In this document: positions 6,965 through 9,619 of the stretch, in pieces | Numbering within the stretch: the stretch's first letter is position 1 | Layout of the letters: every line of letters starts with the position of its first letter | DNA from: Vulcanimicrobiia bacterium | GTDB lineage: Bacteria; Eremiobacterota; Eremiobacteria; Baltobacterales; Baltobacteraceae | Length of the DNA stretch: 9,619 nucleotides | Assembly: GCA_024281135.1 (NCBI GenBank) | Contig: JAMXLG010000394.1 | Location: 1 to 9,619, forward strand | Direction of reading: 5' to 3' | Program-made: the position numbers and the translations under genes | The notes under the pieces: generated by a model | The model's database searches: none | Told to the model about the DNA's origin: nothing | The model's input: the letters and a program-made list of their open reading frames with translations, nothing else

Positions 6965-8301
6965 TATGAAAGCAGATCGATGAACGCTGCGATAATTTCC
7001 CGATCTTGATTCGGCAAAACCGTACGCATATCGAGCAGCACGCGACCCTCTGCAATACGCGCGATGATCGGCGTACGCCACGCCCGCAACCGTTGCGTCA
7101 ATTCTTCAGCATGCGGCGTCTCGATTGCAACAGCAATAGAGGTAATGCGCGCGTGGGGGAGCGATCCGCCGCCCACAAAGCCGTCGCTTTCGACGACCGA
7201 CGCGTTGCCGATCGTGGCGGCGATTCTTTCTGCGCGCTCACGCAGTTCCTCTAGTGGTGTAGCGAGCATCCGCAGCAACGGAATAGAGGCGCGAGTTTCA
7301 GGCGTTCGATACAGACGCAGCGTCTGCGCGAGCAGCGCAAGGGTGACTTTATCGACCCGCAACGCCCGAATCAACGGATTGCTGCGCAACCGCGCGATCG
7401 CTGAACGTTCGCCGACGACGATTCCGGCCTGTGGTCCGCCGAGCAGTTTGTCGCCGGAAAACGCGACGAGTGATAAACCGTCGGCAACCGCTTCTTGCAC
7501 CGTTCGTTCGTGCGGTAATCCATAGTCGGAGAGATCGACGAGCGCGCCGGTTCCGAGATCTTCGACGCTCGCGACACCGGAGCGCTTGCCGAGCGATGCA
7601 AGTTCTACACCGGTCACGTCGGCGACAAAGCCGTCCATCGAAAAGTTAGAACGATGCGAACGGAACAGGAGCGCCGTACGCGGCGTCAGCGCCCGTTCGT
7701 AATCGGCGAGATACACCTTATTTGTTGCGCCGGCTTCTACGAGCTTCGCCCCACTGCGCTCCAGCACGTCGGGAAGACGAAAACCGCCACCGACTTCGAT
7801 TAGCTGATTGCGCGCGATGACCACTTCGGCGCCGCGCGCGAACGTATCGAGAATCAAGAGAATCGCCGCCGCGCAGTTATTGACGACGACGGCGTCCTGT
7901 GCACCCGTGAGCTCGCGGAGAATCGACGTCGCTCGATCGTACCGTGACCCGCGTTCGCCGGCCGCAACGTCGTACTCGAGATTCGAATACGCGCGACTAA
8001 CATTCCATGCGTGCGCGAAAGCCGACTCGGCAAGCGGCGCGCGGCCGAGATTCGTGTGCAGCAACGTCCCCGTCGCGTTGATGACGCCGCGGAGTTCGTT
8101 ACTTGCTTTTGCTTCAATACGCTGCACCACGCGCTCGACGAGAAGCTCGAGTGGTGCAGCATCACGATCCGCACGTACGCGGTCGAGTTCCTCGCCGATT
8201 GCGTCGCGCAAAGCAGCGCGCCCCACGAGCAACTCGTAGGGCGCGACCGCCGGATGTTCCAGAATGGTATGCACCGCGGGCACGCCGCGGAACACGCTCA
8301 C
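6964..8301 (-). CDS. selA: L-seryl-tRNA(Sec) selenium transferase SelA
   Basis: SelA is a PLP enzyme that converts Ser-tRNA(Sec) to Sec-tRNA(Sec) using selenophosphate from SelD. The 445-residue product has the bacterial SelA landmarks: NATGTLLHTNLGRAPL (75-90), SNLEYDVAAGERGSRY (106-121), VNNCAAAILL (140-149), RSHRSNF (214-220), VEDLGTGALVDL (246-257) and SGDKLLGGPQAGI (282-294), in which Lys285 is the PLP Schiff-base lysine. The C-terminal domain ends in AFIDLLS. The start is read as GTG at 8301, 9 nt after trxA's stop; the only in-frame extension upstream is blocked by that stop. A weak AGGGA precedes it. The N-terminal region before residue 65 is less conserved but of normal length. It is followed by selB with a 1-nt overlap. 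Confidence 0.97.
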   Translation of the reverse strand: MSVFRGVPAVHTILEHPAVAPYELLVGRAALRDAIGEELDRVRADRDAAPLELLVERVVQRIEAKASNELRGVINATGTLLHTNLGRAPLAESAFAHAWNVSRAYSNLEYDVAAGERGSRYDRATSILRELTGAQDAVVVNNCAAAILLILDTFARGAEVVIARNQLIEVGGGFRLPDVLERSGAKLVEAGATNKVYLADYERALTPRTALLFRSHRSNFSMDGFVADVTGVELASLGKRSGVASVEDLGTGALVDLSDYGLPHERTVQEAVADGLSLVAFSGDKLLGGPQAGIVVGERSAIARLRSNPLIRALRVDKVTLALLAQTLRLYRTPETRASIPLLRMLATPLEELRERAERIAATIGNASVVESDGFVGGGSLPHARITSIAVAIETPHAEELTQRLRAWRTPIIARIAEGRVLLDMRTVLPNQDREIIAAFIDLLS

Positions 8302-8310
8302 GGGTTGTCC

Positions 8311-8637
8311 CTAAGCGACGTGCTTAGCAAGCATCGAAGAGATGACGTTCTCCGGAACGTATCCCACGATGCGGTCGACGGGCTGCCCGTCTTTGAAGAG
8401 AATCAGGCACGGAATACCGGAAACCTGATACTGACCCGCGATGCTCGGATTCTCGTCAGTATTCAACTTGACGAACTTCGCCTTGCCGGAGTTCGCGGTT
8501 GCGACCTTCTCGACGACGGGCGAGAGCATGCGGCACGGGCCACACCACGGTGCCCAGAAATCGACGAGAACGGGTTGGGACGCACCCAACACCTCGCTCT
8601 GAAAGTTGCCTTGCGTAACGTCTGGCAATGCGCTCAT
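8311..8637 (-). CDS. trxA: Thioredoxin
   Basis: This is a 108-residue cytoplasmic thiol-disulfide reductant, the normal length for thioredoxin 1. The active site WCGPC spans residues 31-35 (Cys32, Cys35), preceded by VLVDFWAP and followed by R-M-L-S-P with the conserved Pro40. KFVKLNTDENP and the cis-proline loop GIPCLILFKDG complete the fold. The residue after cis-Pro76 is Cys77, where Thr is usual in E. coli-type thioredoxins. It lies 64 nt downstream of gyrA and 9 nt upstream of selA, in the same reading frame as selA. The ATG at 8637 is taken as the start because the conserved fold begins just after it. A perfect GGAGGT lies 15 nt upstream, unusually far. An in-frame TGA shortly before that site limits any extension to eight codons. 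No transmembrane or signal segment is seen. Confidence 0.96.
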   Translation of the reverse strand: MSALPDVTQGNFQSEVLGASQPVLVDFWAPWCGPCRMLSPVVEKVATANSGKAKFVKLNTDENPSIAGQYQVSGIPCLILFKDGQPVDRIVGYVPENVISSMLAKHVA

Positions 8638-8701
8638 AACTATTTGAATATTACCTCCGCTGAGTCAGACCCCTCGGCGTGGGAACACGGTTGCACCGGT
8701 A
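8638..8701 (-). other. gyrA-trxA intergenic region
   Basis: The 64-bp gap holds the GGAGGT site and a tiny CGGT-TGC-ACCG inverted repeat without a T-run. There is no credible terminator and no clear promoter, so read-through from gyrA into trxA looks possible. Confidence 0.35.
8653..8658 (-). promoter_or_regulatory. Shine-Dalgarno candidate upstream of trxA, unusually distant
   Basis: GGAGGT on the minus strand ends 15 nt before the ATG at 8637. Between them are only the in-frame codons AAT ATT CAA ATA GTT, none a common start. Either trxA tolerates long spacing or a rare ATA/ATT start is used. Confidence 0.4.
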
Positions 8702-9619
8702 CTACCCATCGATTTCCGTCGGCTCGCCGGTGATCCCGGTCACCTGCTCGGCTTGTTTGCCGAGGTTGGTAATGGCAATCACTTCGTCGCCGTCGCCAAG
8801 CCGCTGCAAGCGCACGCCCTTTGTCGAGCGTCCGGCTTTCCGGATGTCGCTCACCTTCAGGCGGATCACTTGGTTGCCGCTCGTGATCATCAAGACTTGA
8901 TCTTCGGGCGAGACCATGATCTGGTCGACGACTTGCCCGATATCTTCGCGTTCGCGCGCAAACGCCTTGACGCCCTTGCCGCCACGTGACGTATGACGAT
9001 AGTCATCGATCGGCGTGCGTTTGCCGAACGCTTGCGACGTTACGAGCAACACTTCTTTGCGTTCGGGCTCGATGACGTCCATCGCGATGATCGTATCGCC
9101 GTCTTCCAACGTCATTGCCTTTACGCCGCGCGCGTTGCGACCCATCGGACGCACGTCTTTCTCGTTGAAGTGCACGGCCATGCCTTGCGCCGACGCGAGA
9201 ATGATGTCGCGCGTGCCGTCGGAGAGGTCGACGGCAAGCAGTTCGTCACCCTCATCGAGATTGATCGCGTTGAGCCCGTTGCGGCGAACGTTTGCAAACT
9301 CGGTGAGCGACGTCTTCTTGATCACGCCTTGCTTGGTGATCATCACCATGAACCGCCCATCCGAAAATTCATGGATCGGGAAGACCGCGGTGACGCTTTC
9401 GCCTGGGGGCAGCGTGAGCAGGTTGACGAGCGCCGTTCCACGCGCGGTGCGCGTGGTGTCCGGAATCTCGTAGCCACGCAGACGATACGCACGTCCCTTG
9501 TTCGTGAAGAAGAGCACGTGATCGTGGGTCTTTGTCACGAAGAAGTTGCGCACGACGTCCTCGCGCTTCAAATTCGCGATGCCGGTGACACCGCGTCCGC
9601 CGCGGTTCTGCGTGCGGAA
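8702..9619 (-). CDS. gyrA: DNA gyrase subunit A, C-terminal beta-pinwheel domain (5' part off window)
   Basis: GyrA with GyrB introduces negative supercoils; its C-terminal domain wraps DNA. The 305 residues present are the end of the protein, continuing past the right edge in an open frame. They form serial GyrA C-terminal repeats, each with a short Arg/Gly-rich turn: QNRGGRGV (codons at 9587-9610, the GyrA box), then RTARGTAL, VRRNGLNA, MGRNARGVKA, TSRGGKGVKA and RSTKGVRL. Strand patterns such as DHVLFFTNKGRAYRL and DQVLMITSGNQVIRL recur between them. The near-canonical GyrA box, needed for supercoiling, argues for GyrA rather than ParC, whose box is degenerate or missing. The protein ends in GEPTEIDG with only a modest acidic tail. 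The breakage-reunion domain with the catalytic Tyr is outside the window. Confidence 0.95.
   Translation of the reverse strand, partial: FRTQNRGGRGVTGIANLKREDVVRNFFVTKTHDHVLFFTNKGRAYRLRGYEIPDTTRTARGTALVNLLTLPPGESVTAVFPIHEFSDGRFMVMITKQGVIKKTSLTEFANVRRNGLNAINLDEGDELLAVDLSDGTRDIILASAQGMAVHFNEKDVRPMGRNARGVKAMTLEDGDTIIAMDVIEPERKEVLLVTSQAFGKRTPIDDYRHTSRGGKGVKAFAREREDIGQVVDQIMVSPEDQVLMITSGNQVIRLKVSDIRKAGRSTKGVRLQRLGDGDEVIAITNLGKQAEQVTGITGEPTEIDG

Noticed and set aside
4071..8637. In-frame UGA (selenocysteine) codon in a gene of this window
   Set aside because: All genes here are read without an internal TGA, and the catalytic thioredoxin site has Cys at both positions, so no selenoprotein is present in the window.

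Overview
This is a GC-rich bacterial window with one dominant direction of transcription. Seven of the eight genes are on the minus strand and one is on the plus strand. The gene types are bacterial: ClpB, GyrA, bacterial SelA/SelB and lipobox lipoproteins. The lineage cannot be fixed from the sequence. The short lipoproteins with low-complexity linkers and the divergence of the hypothetical gene from well-studied phyla fit an environmental, poorly cultured lineage. Candidatus Eremiobacterota (WPS-2) or Acidobacteriota-like organisms are guesses only.

Layout, left to right. The 5' part of clpB (disaggregase: N domain, first ATPase module, start of the coiled-coil middle domain) runs leftward off the window edge from a start at 1457. 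Diverging from it is the only plus-strand gene (about 1557-2645), which encodes a protein with one C-terminal membrane helix that resembles the RMD1/DUF155 family. It meets the next gene tail to tail, and the two stop codons share one CTAG. Two tandem minus-strand genes (2642-3325 and 3371-3967) encode paralogous lipoproteins of the PEBP (YbhB/YbcL) family.

Right of a roughly 100-bp gap lies a compact collinear minus-strand set. In order of transcription it is gyrA (C-terminal part, entering from the right edge), trxA, selA, selB and an adenine-deaminase-type hydrolase. Gaps are 64, 9, -1 and 23 nt. SelA converts seryl-tRNA(Sec) to selenocysteyl-tRNA(Sec), and SelB carries it to the ribosome at SECIS-marked UGA codons, so the organism very probably makes selenoproteins. 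The tRNA(Sec) gene selC, selD and any selenoprotein gene must lie elsewhere, because none was found here. Thioredoxin supplies general thiol reducing power and may be co-transcribed with selA.

I see no RNA gene, CRISPR array, insertion sequence, attachment site or phage gene. Most of the window is ordinary housekeeping. The points worth a second look are: the RMD1-like protein beside clpB; the tandem PEBP lipoproteins with a shortened ligand motif and a shared N-terminal linker; the deaminase, whose expected fourth zinc ligand (Asp) reads as Gly; and the gyrA-trxA-selA-selB arrangement.
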